Positions 28,101 through 40,237 of a stretch of 64,000 bases of DNA are shown piece by piece; the stretch's first letter is position 1, and each line of letters opens with the position of its first letter. The position numbers and the translations under genes were made by a program. The stretch spans positions 1,054,001 through 1,118,000 of the forward strand of contig NC_068980.1 of assembly GCF_016808095.1 (NCBI RefSeq), given 5' to 3'. Source of the stretch: Vigna angularis. Lineage: Eukaryota; Streptophyta; Magnoliopsida; Fabales; Fabaceae. The notes below the pieces were generated by a model. The model worked only from the letters and a program-made list of their open reading frames with translations. It was not told the DNA's origin and made no database searches.

Positions 28101-28332
28101 TCTGGGAGGGGTGCTTCTGGTGATTGTTCTTGCCTGGTTATCAGCAGCCAAGTCTCTTGATTCCCAGTTTTCAGCTTTGCGTAGAGAAGAAGAGCTTGAG
28201 AAAGAGATGGAAAGAGCAGCTGCTGTCAAGATACCAGTGGTGGCTAAGGATGAAGATGGAAATGGTTCTCTTGCAGGTGTTCCACTGTTGAATCCAACAG
28301 CTGGTGGTGACTCCTCAAGTACATTGAATTGA
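25167..28332 (+). CDS. AATP1: plastidic ATP/ADP translocase (NTT/AATP), 617 aa
   Basis: Five exons: 25167-25925, 26476-26730, 27089-27232, 27313-27660 and 27985-28332, all phase 0 and GT-AG, ending in TGA. The protein imports ATP into plastids in exchange for ADP (TLC nucleotide transporter family, inner envelope, about 12 membrane spans). The first 75-80 residues are Ser/Pro/Lys-rich with few acids, fitting a chloroplast transit peptide. The four charged residues reported as essential in Arabidopsis AATP1 (K155, E245, E385, K527) match K146 (IIPFLKTW), E236 (MAELWGS), E376 (NLVEVTWK) and K518 (NPLGKSGG), a constant offset of 9. The length matches the family (about 620 aa). The C-terminus is hydrophilic and rich in Glu and Lys, as usual. 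I see no defect. Confidence 0.96.
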
Positions 28333-28854
28333 ATCAACTCCTCGCAATGTTTAAAGCTTAAACTTCATTGAATGGCAAAGAAGCAGGAGGAGTCAGCTCA
28401 AACTATTAGTTGTAGGTCATTTTCTAATGAGTTTGATTCTCAATTTCTTTTTTGTAGTCTCCTTATTGTTACTTTTGTCCCATAGATAAAATGATTTTCT
28501 TCCTTCAATATGAAGCTTTCCTATTTGGTAGTACATTAAAAAAAATAAAAAGAAATGAAAGAATGAACACATTTGTAAACTTTGATTCGAATATATGAGT
28601 TCATGGTTTGGGAATGGAAGCATCGTATTGTATTATCTTTAGATTTTGGCTAATCCTAACAACAAATTCTCTACCACCCATGATTGCTAACTGCACCTCA
28701 TACTGATAGCAAAAGGATTAAAATGCCATCTTTACTGCACTATGCCATTTCTATGGCTGCTGTCATTTCCGCCTCTGCTTTCAACACACTTTTACCCTCA
28801 TCATTACTAAAGCATGTTCTGGAAATCCTGTTTCAGAGATTTTATTCCAAACAT

Positions 28855-28904
28855 TTTGTTTTGAAAATTTTAGAAAACTTATTCCAGAAAATTTTCAAAA
28901 CAAA
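28855..28904. repeat. perfect 17-bp inverted repeat with 16-nt loop
   Basis: Arms TTTGTTTTGAAAATTTT (28855-28871) and its exact reverse complement (28888-28904), about 520 bp downstream of the carrier stop codon. It may be a remnant of a small transposon; no function is implied. Confidence 0.75.
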
Positions 28905-29137
28905 TAATCTGAAAATCACCTTTACAAAAAAGTAAAATGGTAATTTTAATAATGAGAGTAATGCCGGAAATTACAATGGGGCATGAAGAGAAAGCCGAAA
29001 AAAGTACATTTGGAACCCAATTCAAATAACATTTGTCGAACTTGTTGTGTGAGTTTAAGTTTACATTGAATAAGAAGTAGAGTACAATGAAGTCGCATTA
29101 ATTTATTGTCTTAAGATTTTAGATAAAGGGTGATGTC

Positions 29138-29351
29138 AATCTTTTATGTGGTTAAATTCAAATTTCACGTATAAGTGAAAAATTAGAATACTATATAGAA
29201 GGGAAGAGATTTCATTAGTGTTATATCTCTCCAGTAAACCTCCTAATCTCTTATATGATTAAATTCAAATTTCACGTAGAAATAAAAAATTAGAATACTA
29301 TATAAAAGGGAAGAGATTTTATTTGTGTTATATCTCTCTAGTAAACCTCTT
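29138..29351. repeat. tandem duplication, period 107 bp, two copies
   Basis: Both copies begin AATCTYTTATRTGRTTAAAT and run to the AGTAAACCTC block. The two copies differ at only a few positions. Confidence 0.8.
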
Positions 29352-29940
29352 CCATAGAAGTTGCAACACAACTACATGCAACAGTGGAGTTTTGTCATGG
29401 AAAAGTCACACGTGTCCAAACAAATAATTTTGGGTTAAATAAAATGATTATATTTTGTTATTGTGAATTATTCTTAAATAGTACAATAAAATCGAAAATG
29501 GTCCACGACAATCAGAGGTACACTTGTCTGGTGCGAAAACAACAAATAGCTAGGGGGTTCACGAGCATGGGATGCAAAAACAAAGTTTGGCATTTACATA
29601 GGCTCTTCTCAGGCTTCCATTTCCTTCACTTTCCATCACTCTCTGCCAATTGCCAACTGCAATGCACAATACCAACGCACGCTTTCTTACATACATACTC
29701 TGATGTAAATGTGGCCATATAAAGTAACCAAGTATGCTCCAAATTTTGTTTTTTATGTCCTTCCTTTGCCCATGTAAATGGAACAAGTCCAGATCCTACA
29801 CGCAATACACAGGATACACACAAAACAAACTAGTCCTTTTCGAGTTTGATGCCGTGTTGTAATTACTTTTGTTGTGTATTATAAGCAAGACACTGTGTGG
29901 CATAGAATGGCAAAGCTGCAGTGTTGTGTGAGCAGTGCAA

Positions 29941-32039
29941 ATGAAGAAGCAGTGTTGTGAAGAATCAGAGGCAACTGTTGGATCCTGGGAATGTTGGTTC
30001 GATGATGCATGCATCGTTGACATGGATTACTTTGTGAAGACCCTTTCAAGCATCAAACAGAAGGGTATTCGTGCAGACTTGATTGGTTCCATCATCACTC
30101 ATTATGCTTCCATTTGGCTCCCTGATCTCTCTGCCTCTTCTGAGAATGGTGTCACCACTCAATTCCAATCCCCCGAAAGCGTCACGAGTTCATGGATGAA
30201 GAAGAGATTCTTTGTGGAGACCTTGGTGAATGTTCTGCCTCCTGAGAAGGATTCTGTCCCATGCAACTTCCTCCTTCGCCTTCTCAGAACCGCCAACATG
30301 GTTCGGGTTGATGCCACTTACAGAGCTGAGATTGAGGACCGCATTTCCTCGCAGCTAGATCAAGCTTCTCTCAAAGAGCTCATGATACCCTCCTTCAGCC
30401 ACACGTGTGGAACTCTCTTAGATGTTGAGCTTGTCCTCAGGTTGGTTAAGAGGTTTATGAGTATGGACCGTGACGGTGCTGCTTTGGTTAAGGTTGCCAA
30501 GCTGGTTGATTGCTACCTCGCTGAGGCTGCTGTGGACGCCAATCTGTCCTTGTCTGAGTTCCATGCACTTGCTGGAGTTCTTCCCAACCACGCAAGAGCC
30601 ACGGATGATGGGTTGTACCGAGCCATTGACACTTACCTTAAAGTATGTCTTCTCATTTTAGTTTCAAATTATTTGATGGTCAAAACACAGTTCTATGTGC
30701 TTCTGGCAATGTTCCCTTGTTAGAATTGGAGTTTCACCTCAGTCATCCATGTATTAAAAGCTTGGATTAGACTTCAATATGAAATGACAAGGTGAAACTC
30801 CAATTTGAATTGGAAAACAACAGAAAAACACATGGAATAGTCTATAAGTTTTGTTGCTTCTTTCATTCATTAGAGGTGATTCTTTTTTGTTATTCGTGTC
30901 TCTTAATTTACACAATGATGACAAGGAGGAAGGAGAAAAATGATTCTTCTGTTGTCACTGGCATGAGATTATCTTTCGAGTGGGAATAGGTGAAGTGAAA
31001 CTGAAATAACATAAATGTCTGTCTTGTGGGGCCACTAGATCATAACTGATAATTTTTTTTCAACATTTGGCTTTTCTCTTGTGCCACACACTGATACATA
31101 TAAATGCTTTACTGAAATGGAACGTGACTAATGCTCTCTTGAGAACATGAAACTTTTTCTAGTTTAGATGTTAAAAGCTTGGCATTTCCTTCTGGTTGTT
31201 CTGTGTATGTATTACTTGCCATAAGGTGCACCAGTCTCTTAAATTTAGGTAACATGTCACGTACAAGTAGGACAATGTACTTGCCATAAGGTGCACTAGT
31301 CTTCCCACATGTTATTTGAATAATACAAACTTGTCCTATTTGTGCTTAGAACTTCATTTTACCATTAAAAAAAATGCAGATACCCTTTTCGCCACTTTAG
31401 ACAGTACTGGATTGGGACATGCATGTTACTAGTTATTGTTTCTTGTACTATTTGTGGTGAGAGTGTGATTTTGAAACTCTGAACTCTGGTTATGTGTGGT
31501 AGGCACATCCAGGTGTGTTAAAGCAAGAAAGGAAGGGTCTGTGCAGACTGCTTGATAGCCGGAAACTGACACCAGAGGCCTCACTTCATACAGCTCAAAA
31601 TGAAAGGTTGCCTGTGAGAGCTGTGATTCAGGTGCTGTTCTCTGAACAAGCCAAACTCAACCGGCAAGTAGATTGGAGTGGTTCCTTCAGCTTGAGGAGC
31701 CCAAATGACCCACCTGGAAGGTGCCTTTCAAAGCGAGAAATGAATGCTCAGCAACTGGAGATAACGAAGCTGAAGGAAGATGTTTACAGGCTGCAAAACC
31801 AGCTGAATGCCATGAAAGTGCAGATGGAGAGGTTGGCTGTGAAGAAGAAGGGCTTATTCAAATGGAAGAGGCTTGGAATGCCTACATTTGGTAGAAACGT
31901 GGGAGGGGTGGAGAGAATTGAAGAAGAGGAGGAGGAAGCTGAAAGAGAAAGTAGGTTTGGAAGGCAAACGTCAATGGACATGAAAACCAGTTTGGTGAAA
32001 AGTAGGACTCCCCACAAGTGGAGGAAATCTATGTCCTGA
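29941..32039 (+). CDS. NPH3-domain protein lacking a BTB domain, 412 aa
   Basis: Two exons, 29941-30642 and 31503-32039, in phase, ending in TGA. The NPH3 domain fills the first two thirds: WFDDACIVDMDYFVKTLSSI near the start, LIGSIITHYASIWLPDLS, the SLKELMIPSFSHTC block, and AIDTYLKAHPGVLKQERK across the splice junction. A basic coiled-coil segment (roughly residues 305-345) and an acidic patch precede the Arg/Ser-rich end. Family members act in phototropin and auxin signalling as CUL3 adaptors through an N-terminal BTB domain. That part, about 190 residues in full-length members, is absent, so this protein should not bind CUL3 in the usual way. The first in-frame ATG is 29941; 29935 is GTG. 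It may be a BTB-less family member or a gene that lost its first exons. The TATA box at the expected distance favours a genuine short gene. Confidence 0.85.
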
Positions 32040-34265
32040 GACATTGGCTTTGAACAAAAATATATGATTCATGTAGTCTCTGTTAATTTGTTATAGTATA
32101 CAAGTTCGTTTTTTTGTGTTGGACCTGAGAAATAATGTGAGATATAACTCTGGTATTTGGAATAAAATTCAATTAGATGGTATATAGCAAAGTTCTTTAT
32201 GTAGTAATGACTGTGATTGCATAAATAAAAGATAAGAACGCAAGACCAATATCAGAAATGTTCTGAATACACTGTTCTGAATGTTTACTAAATTTTAACA
32301 TATACTGTTAATCTTATTTGACAGCTAAAATTAATGCAGTACACTGGTACGATAAACAATGAGTTGGGAATCCGTATGAGTGCAAGTCCCGTATTGGAAA
32401 GAAATAAAAAAGTAGAGCAGTATATAAAGATGAAATACCCATTAACTCATTACCTTAAGGTTTTGAGTAAAGAATGTTGTTGATCCCTTAATTGGTTTTT
32501 TAGTTGGTTCAGATGTTATTAGTGTTTGTCTAATCATAGAAAACCTCCTCCAATAGTATATATAATTAATTTATAGTTTAACAAACTCAGAATTTTGAAT
32601 ATAAAAAATAAACTAAATTTTGAAAGATTAATGTGTAAATAATTGTAAAATGTTTATCATGAGTTACAAAGAAAAAATTGGAAGTTTAAATTAATATTTT
32701 TCTTTATCTGTAACTGAAATTAGTAATTATAATTAGTTTTTGTTAAAAGATAAATATTGACCATATTATTAATATTTAAATGCAAACACACACACATTAT
32801 TTATTATTAGTACTTTTTTCAATTTATTGCAACTTTATATAAATTATAATTTGATTTTACATTAATATAATGTTCACTTGTCTTAGTAGTTAAATATAAT
32901 ATTTTAGTATATAATATTGCATAATTATTTTTGATGAATAAAATCTCTACAATTAATATTTTGTGTCTAATTTACGAATTACTTTATAGATTTTTAATGA
33001 CTATAATATTATTTTTATTATTATTAAAACTTATATAATATAATTAAGAAAATTTTAAATAAAATATTAGTATTTGTTTGAGATTCTTGAGTATTAATAT
33101 TTTTGAATACTAACCTTAATCTTAGCCCTACAATCTCCCATTAAATGTATGAATCCCTTTATTTATTAATATTTTTGAATACCAGCCTTAATCCTAAGTC
33201 TCCAATCCTAACCCTACAATCTCCCATTAAGTATAATATAATTAAGAAAAGTTTACATAAAATATTAGTATTTGTTTGAGATTCTTGAGTATTAATATTT
33301 ATTATTAGTAATTTTTTCAATTTATTGCAACTTTGTATGAATTACAACTTGATTTTGCATTAATATAATGTTCACCTGTCTTAGTATTTAAATATAATAT
33401 TTTAGTATATAATATTGCATAATTATTTTTGTTGAATAAAATCTCTACAATTAATATTTTGTGTCTAATTTATGAGTTACTTTATAAATTTTTAATGATT
33501 ATAATATTATTCTCTTATTATTAAAACTTATATAATATAATTAAGAAAATCTTAAATAAAATATTAGTATTTGTTTAAGATTATTGAGTATTAATATTTT
33601 TGAATACCAACATTAATATATTAATTAACTTAATCATTTTTATCTTTCTACTAAACCCTAACTAATCCTAATTCTAATCCTAAAACTAACCATATCCCTA
33701 ACCAATTAGTCATGTTGTTTCGTACTACCATTAAATCTCTACAATCCTCTCGTGAAGTTTATGAGTCCCTTTATTTATATACTAGTTAATTTAAAGATTT
33801 TATAAATAAAATGTTAATTATATTGTAAAAATTAAACATACTAAAAAAAACTACGCAGACATGTGAATGACATAAAATTTTCCTTCTCTGTTTGATGCTT
33901 TTGAACTTGTGAAAGTTTGTTTGTGGCATCTCAATCGGATTCCCAGACAAAACACCAAGATAATTTCTGTTTGTAATTCGCTAATTCTAATAAATAAAGT
34001 AAATGTCGCATTCAAAATTCAGTTTTTGCAAAGCAGAAAAAGTGAAAGAAATAGAAACCTAAATTGCTATCAGCAAAAACAAGCTGTTATCACTTATCAA
34101 ATATCTGACAAACTTTAAAATCTTGTACACAAATCAAACAATGGCTACATTTCACACACCAATTTTCTCTCTTTTATTCAGCTACAAACAACTCAAATTG
34201 TAAAATCGTGAAGAAACAAAAGGTACAAATGCATTATGCATAGCCTGAATCAAATGTATCTCTAT
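32040..34265. other. AT-rich intergenic DNA with direct repeats
   Basis: Lies between two convergent genes, so it holds their 3' untranslated regions (to about 32.2 kb and from about 34.0 kb). The centre is occupied by long direct repeats and short C-rich stretches resembling degenerate CCCTAA telomere-type sequence (33112-33230, 33650-33710). The plus-strand open frame at 33909-34118 is unsupported. Confidence 0.45.
32803..33607. repeat. direct repeat pair of about 305 bp, offset 498 bp
   Basis: Copy 1 is about 32803-33115 and copy 2 about 33301-33607. Both begin ATTATTAGTA and contain GTCTTAGTA, AAATCTCTACAATTAATATT and end TTTTTGAATAC. Part of the unit (AAAATATTAGTATTTGTTTG and following) appears a third time at about 33235-33300. 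Confidence 0.8.
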
Positions 34266-37112
34266 TTATAAATTCACAGCTTTCTTGATTGTCTTGATGG
34301 ATGACCTCAAGAAACTGTTTGATGCTGCCAAATCATCACTTGCTGTTGGCTTCTTCCGAATGTAGTCCACACCTTTTCTGATACCACCAAAGAGCAAAGA
34401 TGGAGATGATGGAATTCGCCTCAAGGTCCTGGCACTCTCTGATCTAGGAAGTCTTTTTTCCTTTTTATGTTGTTCCTTTTTTTCCATCCTTTCAACATTA
34501 GGACTGCAACTTCCTTCACCTATGCAAGCTTCTTCAGAGTAATTTTTCTGTCCTGTCGGCATAACACTTCTAGATTCATTTTCCATTCTATCTTCTTCAT
34601 CTGCTAATCCATTCTTGTCTTCCAGAAGCCGTAGCTGAGAATCTGAAACTTTTGAGATCCTCAACTCCTTTTGTGGGAACTTCTCATTCAGTTGTTGGAT
34701 TATTTTATCTTCAGTTCTACCATTTTCATTTCTTTCTTCTGCATCAGTTCCTGGTTGTTGACTATTTTCTAAAAGCATTTGAAGCCACTTGTCCACATTT
34801 CCTTTTCCACGCTGCTTTCTGGTTTCTTCATCTTCCTCGATTTCTGTCTCATGAATACCTGTGAATGAAATGCTACAACTCCTCTTTCCTTCGCTGATTT
34901 TAAGCTTCTCAAGTCTTTGCTCAATTGAGTTTTCTTCATCCAATGCAACACTCGATGTCGTATGCTCCTCTAGCTTCTCTTCTGTGTCATTTTTAGCAGG
35001 CATTTTCATCTTCTCTTCTTTATCTTCCTGCTTTTGCTCCTCGATTGCAGGGAAGCCAACTTCAGATGCCCTTTGTTCCTCCTCTAGAAGCACTCTGAGC
35101 TCCTTATGCGAAGGTGTTCTTGGTCTGGGCCCAGGCAAGTAAAGAGCAGGTTTAATGTCTCTCTCTTCTAAAGTGGCATAATCATCTATTCTTGACCTTT
35201 TCCTTCCATGCTCCCATTCAGGTCTAATCTGCTTCTCTATGTCATCTCTTTGCTTGTATTTCTTGTGAAGATCTTTCTCTGCAGCATCACAAATTGCCTT
35301 CTGTGCTTCAAGTCTAGCCATCAGTGCATTAGTTGCAGCCAGGTTCAATCTTACCTGTTCCTTATAGATAACACTCCTGCAATAAAACCAATCATCAAAA
35401 CCCAGTAGTTGAAGTCCAGAGAAAACACTTATTATATGTAGAATACAAGAAAAATACACTCTATAAAACCGTTTCAATCCCCGGGTATTGGGACTTACTG
35501 GTGCATGGTTTCCCTAATCATCTTCTCTAGCATGATCCTGTAAGACGATTGAGCCTCAGCTAACCGTCTGCACTTTTCTGCCTTCCTCCTACGTTTTATG
35601 AGGGCCAATTCTAGGTCTTGGATAGTGAGCTTTTCTTCCTCATTTTTGAGCTTCATTTCATTCACTTCATCATCTAGCTTCTGTATTTCTGCCTGCATTT
35701 TTGTAGTTTCCTCTCTTTGCTTCAGGGAATCTCTAGCCATGACAATTGCTTGGTAGGGGTTTTTCACAAAATCTGGATCTTCATTTTCTTTCAGAAGATT
35801 GCCATTTCTTTTCCTTGCAGCTACTGAAAAGAGTTTCAATCAGAGGATGGTCAGACATAAAACAAGTCTATATCTTCAAATCTTAAACTATAATCATCAA
35901 CTGCCACTAACCTATTGCAGGAGACATTGGCCTTGGCTTCCTATTGTAATCGAGTTGTCTCAAAGCTAATGCATCACAAGGTTCCCTTCGAGATTCTACG
36001 ATTGCAGCTGGAGCCAGGCCCATCTCATCTTTCAACCCAAAAAAGTGGTGTGGGAAAGAATGAGAATCCACTATTTGTGAAGCATTCAATTCTTGATTTT
36101 CTCCTTCATCGAACAAAAACGAGAAGGCTCTGTGCCTGTCATTTGCAAATACAAATACCATCACCCTTCCACTAGACGTCCAAGAAAAATTGAGAAACAA
36201 CAAAAATAAAGATTAAAAAAAAAAAAAACCCTGCCTGAAATCTGAGTTTGACGATGCAAAAACAGACAGGAACTGGTTCACAGAGATCCCCAATTGGAAA
36301 TCCCACCATGGCACCAAGAATTCCAGCTTGTTTTTCTTCCTCTTACAGACTTGCCGCTGTAATATCCTTATATTACTAAGAACAGTCAAACCTCCCCCTG
36401 CATTCCCACACCAAAGGAGAAAAATCACACAATATGACACACACAACGTAGTTGAATTCTACTTCTACACATTCTCAAAATATAAAAAGAAATGAAAATT
36501 ACTTGAACAAGGAAACCAGTGATCAACATCCCAAGCCAGAGGAGAGGCCGAATCTGCGTGATAATAGATCACATTGCCATAACCATCCACTCGAATTACA
36601 GCGGGGTCAAAGCCAGCATTCCTGAGATTAGCGAAATTGTCAATAACACAACACAAACAATGCATCAGAAATCAAAATTGAAACTTTCAAACTGAAACCT
36701 ACCCAAGATGGCGGAGCTGCTTCCACAGGACACTGACAAAGATCTTGGGCTTGCTGGTAGCCTTAGCTTTGGGATCAATAATAGGAAACATCTCATCCAA
36801 ATCCCTAGCTCTCTCGGCCTAAAACAACAACCAACAACACAAAATTCTTGAATTCAAACTCACAACTCGCTTTAAATGTGTTCTTTACCACTTAATCTAA
36901 GATATACATAATGGAGAGAGAAAGATCGTTTTTTTTTTTTTGCTTACCTCATGTTCTTGCAAAGCATAAGGGATGAAGGTAAAGGGAGGGCCAAGGCTGT
37001 AGGCACCGAAACCCCGGTCACGGCAGAGTTTTGCGAAGGCTTTAGGGTAGCCAAGGTTCTCATTCACTACCATCTCATCTGGGGCGAACCCATAATCCTC
37101 AGCTTCCGCCAT
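34266..37112 (-). CDS. plant protein of unknown function with HNH-like motif and coiled-coil tail, 740 aa
   Basis: Seven exons, coding order: 37112-36948, 36818-36703, 36621-36503, 36397-36235, 36135-35912, 35823-35499 and 35376-34266, ending in TAA. Residues 95-180 contain the pattern D127-H128 ... P131 ... G135-G136 ... N142 ... C151 ... K154, which matches the beta-beta-alpha HNH nuclease pattern (DH..P...GG.....N). The third metal-site His/Asn is not obvious. After this come a strongly conserved-looking WWDFQLGISVNQFL segment, a Lys/Glu/Gln-rich coiled coil (about 275-430) and a long acidic, low-complexity region. The end is basic and Ser/Arg-rich. The fourth intron fits only with a GC donor (36234-36233). 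Acceptor 36135 or 36129 are both in frame (two residues difference); I chose 36135. I do not recognise a named family, and nuclease activity is not claimed. Confidence 0.8.
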
Positions 37113-40100
37113 TACCGTTGGGTCGAGGTTTGAAGTTCTTGTTTGCTGTTACAGTTTTTGTGGAGAGTGGAGGAGCGTGGTCTGTTTTGTTTCTTGTTTG
37201 GTTTCGTTAGAATGATGTACCTAAGACTAAGAAAGCCAACGGTCGAATCGATTTTAACTTTCAAAGGTTTGAAACTCAACTAAACAATTTAAAGATTCTG
37301 GTCACTTTTCATTACATGTAATAAATTTGGTGCAAAGGGTTCCCTCTCTATGATACTAACATAACGGTTACAAAGAACGAGGATATGTCATACTCACTCT
37401 ATCTAGTATTTGTTAGGACTAAAGTGCCCCTGAGATTGTTTTGTTGTCAAATGCTCATAGGATTCAAGAGATTTTCTTTTCACCCACATAGTCCACTTAA
37501 TTTAAAATTTACATAAATAACATATTTTGTTAAATATTTATACAAATAATATTTTTTTTTGCATTTTTCTAAAATATCTTTTTTAAATAAAAAAGAAAAA
37601 AAAATAAAAATTCAGTTTTCTGACAATGGAAATCATGTTTTGTTTTTCAACAAATTTCCTCTAAATCATTGACCTGAAAAAAAAAATATTATATGTATAA
37701 ATATGTTATCTGAGTAATTTATTACTCTATATTTGGGTAAAAATGTCTATTAAGATGAAAAAAAAGAATAAAGTGGGTGAAGGGTAGCTCTTGTTGCTAT
37801 GGATTAATTAAAGTAATGGGAAAAAAATTGAAATGAGAAAGTAGGAAATGATTTTGTAAGAAATGAATTTGGTTTTGAGGAAATTGAGGGCACTGTGTAG
37901 AAAAAAGCTAGCAAAAAGTATCTTTCATTTCAAACAAAGTACAATCCAAAAAAGAAACAAGATTGTAACGTTTTATTATGGAAAGTTTAGTTAACGTAGA
38001 AATATGGGTATTGACTTTATCCTGTGTTGATGATTAGTGGGGTTCCCATATCAGTTTTTTGGTTTGTGGTTTGAATTAAGAACTTGTTGTGTCAAATTCT
38101 GAGTTGCAGAAGCATGCTCTTAGTGGGTTAACGGTACTTAGGTGGAAAACTTGACCACTGTGTTGTGTGGTTTTTCTTTCATAGCCTTAGTGGGTTAAGC
38201 GTACTTAAATTTTCGATCGTGCCATTGGATTTGCTGCCCGGAAATGTTGCACTCAATTGCTCCATTTTTGGTGCTGTGTTGACCCTACCATTCAATTCGT
38301 ATCCACAATGAAAATTCAACTATAAGTCTAAATTTTATTTTAAATAAAAATGTGATAGAAATCTCACGTCGATTCGAGATAAGATCAAATTATAATATAT
38401 AAGTGATGTGCAAACTTCATTTTATAAATTGATTATGTGAGATTGAGTTAGACTTAAAATTCATTCTTTAAAATGCTATCTTAAAATTAATCTTTAGGTA
38501 ATTACGTTTAGATTTTGAACATTAAATAGATAATAGCTCTCAGTATATTCTCTCTTTCTTATCTTTCCTTTTAGAAAATCCATGTATTTGTACATTATTT
38601 TCTATGTCGCCAATTTAATTTTTATAAACCAAATGTCGAAATAAGAACTGAGAAAGTAAATAAAATATTGGTATGTATGTTTAGTAATCGAATATACTTA
38701 AAATAAAATGTTTCAAAAAAAGATCCACATAGGAACAAAAACAATCTAAACATTTATTATAAATTTAATCTAAACAATCTTATCTTCACCTCTGTTTCCT
38801 TCAAATTTACTTATCAGTCGAAAATATTTTAGATTGTATTATCTAAAAATCTGTTGAATCAAAGATTTAAAAAATATATTTTGGACATATAGTGTTTAAT
38901 TTAAAATACATTTCCAAATTCAAAAATATATTTTGAATTATATAATCTGAAAATCTATATGAAATGCTACAATCGTAATGCATTTTCAGATTTCCAAATT
39001 CGAAAATGTATTTTAAATTATGAAATTTAGAACATATTTATGAGTTTCACAGTCCAAAAATTTAAAACAGGAATATTCTAGACTTCTTGAACGTTCCATG
39101 GAAGTGCATGAAGAAATTTCATGGAGGTGGAGGAAGTAATAGCCCACATTAAACATTTACTTTGTTTGGGCTTAGACCGTTAAAAAATTAGCCCAATTCG
39201 CATGGCTTGTGGTGAAGCACATTATATTGATAGCATATGTTGTGTTGCAATATGTCGTATTAAACATTTCTTGTTAACGTAGACTAATGCAGTGTTTGCA
39301 TTTCATCAATTTCTAACTGCCAAACGCAATATCCAAAACCTGTTTTCTTAAGGTTTTAGCTTGTAAACACGGATTTTATTTTTTACCATTTCAAAAAGTT
39401 TCTTACTGTATCTTATATATATATATATAAATCCATATCTATTTTATATTTTATCGGATGTGAGACTTTATTTGGTTTTTATATATTATAAATTGTTCTA
39501 ATATGTAAAACTTTTCGTTATTGGACGAAATATTTAACGTGATAGATTGATTATACGATTTGTCAAATATTTGTTTTATGTATTACACGTAACTATAAGT
39601 TACTCTATTTCTATTTTTGTTTGCTAAATAAATTCGTAGTCTGTATCTCCTTCTTTTCTATCTTACTTTGATCTTTTTGTAATTCCAATACACCTACCCA
39701 GATGATGTTGAGAGTTCAAATCAAAGAGTTCTATTCACCTAAGTTTTTCATTTGATAACAAGTGTGCCACCTAACCCATTGCACGGATAATTTGGTCACA
39801 AAGTCTACGATTATTTCGTAATCCTTGCATGGCTCTACTTTCATTTTGTGCTGCAAAAGTATCCCTCTGCTACCCTCAAAACTTCAGTGTGGAGTCCTTA
39901 TATTTTACTAGGAGCACTTTCATTTATATATATTCATGCATGTCACTCTTTTCTTTCACATATTAGGACTAAAAGGACTGAACTGCACAAGCAAAGATAT
40001 TTTGTTTCAATATGTTTTAGCAACTGAGATCAATCCATTTAGTCCACCCTTTCTTGCGATATTCTTGTGTTTAAATTAGAGGGTGCAACACTACCAATTC

Positions 40101-40237
40101 TTGGATATTACAATGATGTTTGGAATAACAGTCGTTTGGCTAAAATAGAATATCTTATAAAAACACTGATTTACTGAGTTTGAGAAGTTATTGCAGCTCC
40201 ATTTTATATTTTTTTTTTTCACCTTTTTTGGTTGACA
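37113..40237. other. intergenic DNA, no gene recognised
   Basis: Lies between two divergent genes, so it must hold the promoter of the HNH-like gene (minus strand, just above 37113) and that of ABC-1. Mostly AT-rich. Sequence at about 38345-38470 looks like a dispersed legume-type LTR fragment (CTCACGTCGATTCGAGATAA and following), with no ends found. A possible TATA box for ABC-1 (TTTATATATATTC) lies near 39922, about 300 bp before its ATG. The minus-strand frame at 40091-40279 is unsupported. Confidence 0.4.

Larger units (their letters stand above)
28333..29940. other. intergenic DNA between the carrier and the NPH3-like gene, with promoter
   Basis: Carrier 3' untranslated region, then AT-rich DNA with a hairpin and a tandem duplication (listed separately). 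A TATA box (TATAAA, 29718-29723) lies about 220 bp before the NPH3-like start codon. An upstream ATG near 29908 opens a short frame (about 17 codons) that overlaps the main ATG in another frame. I looked for a BTB-encoding exon on the plus strand here and found none. Confidence 0.5.
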
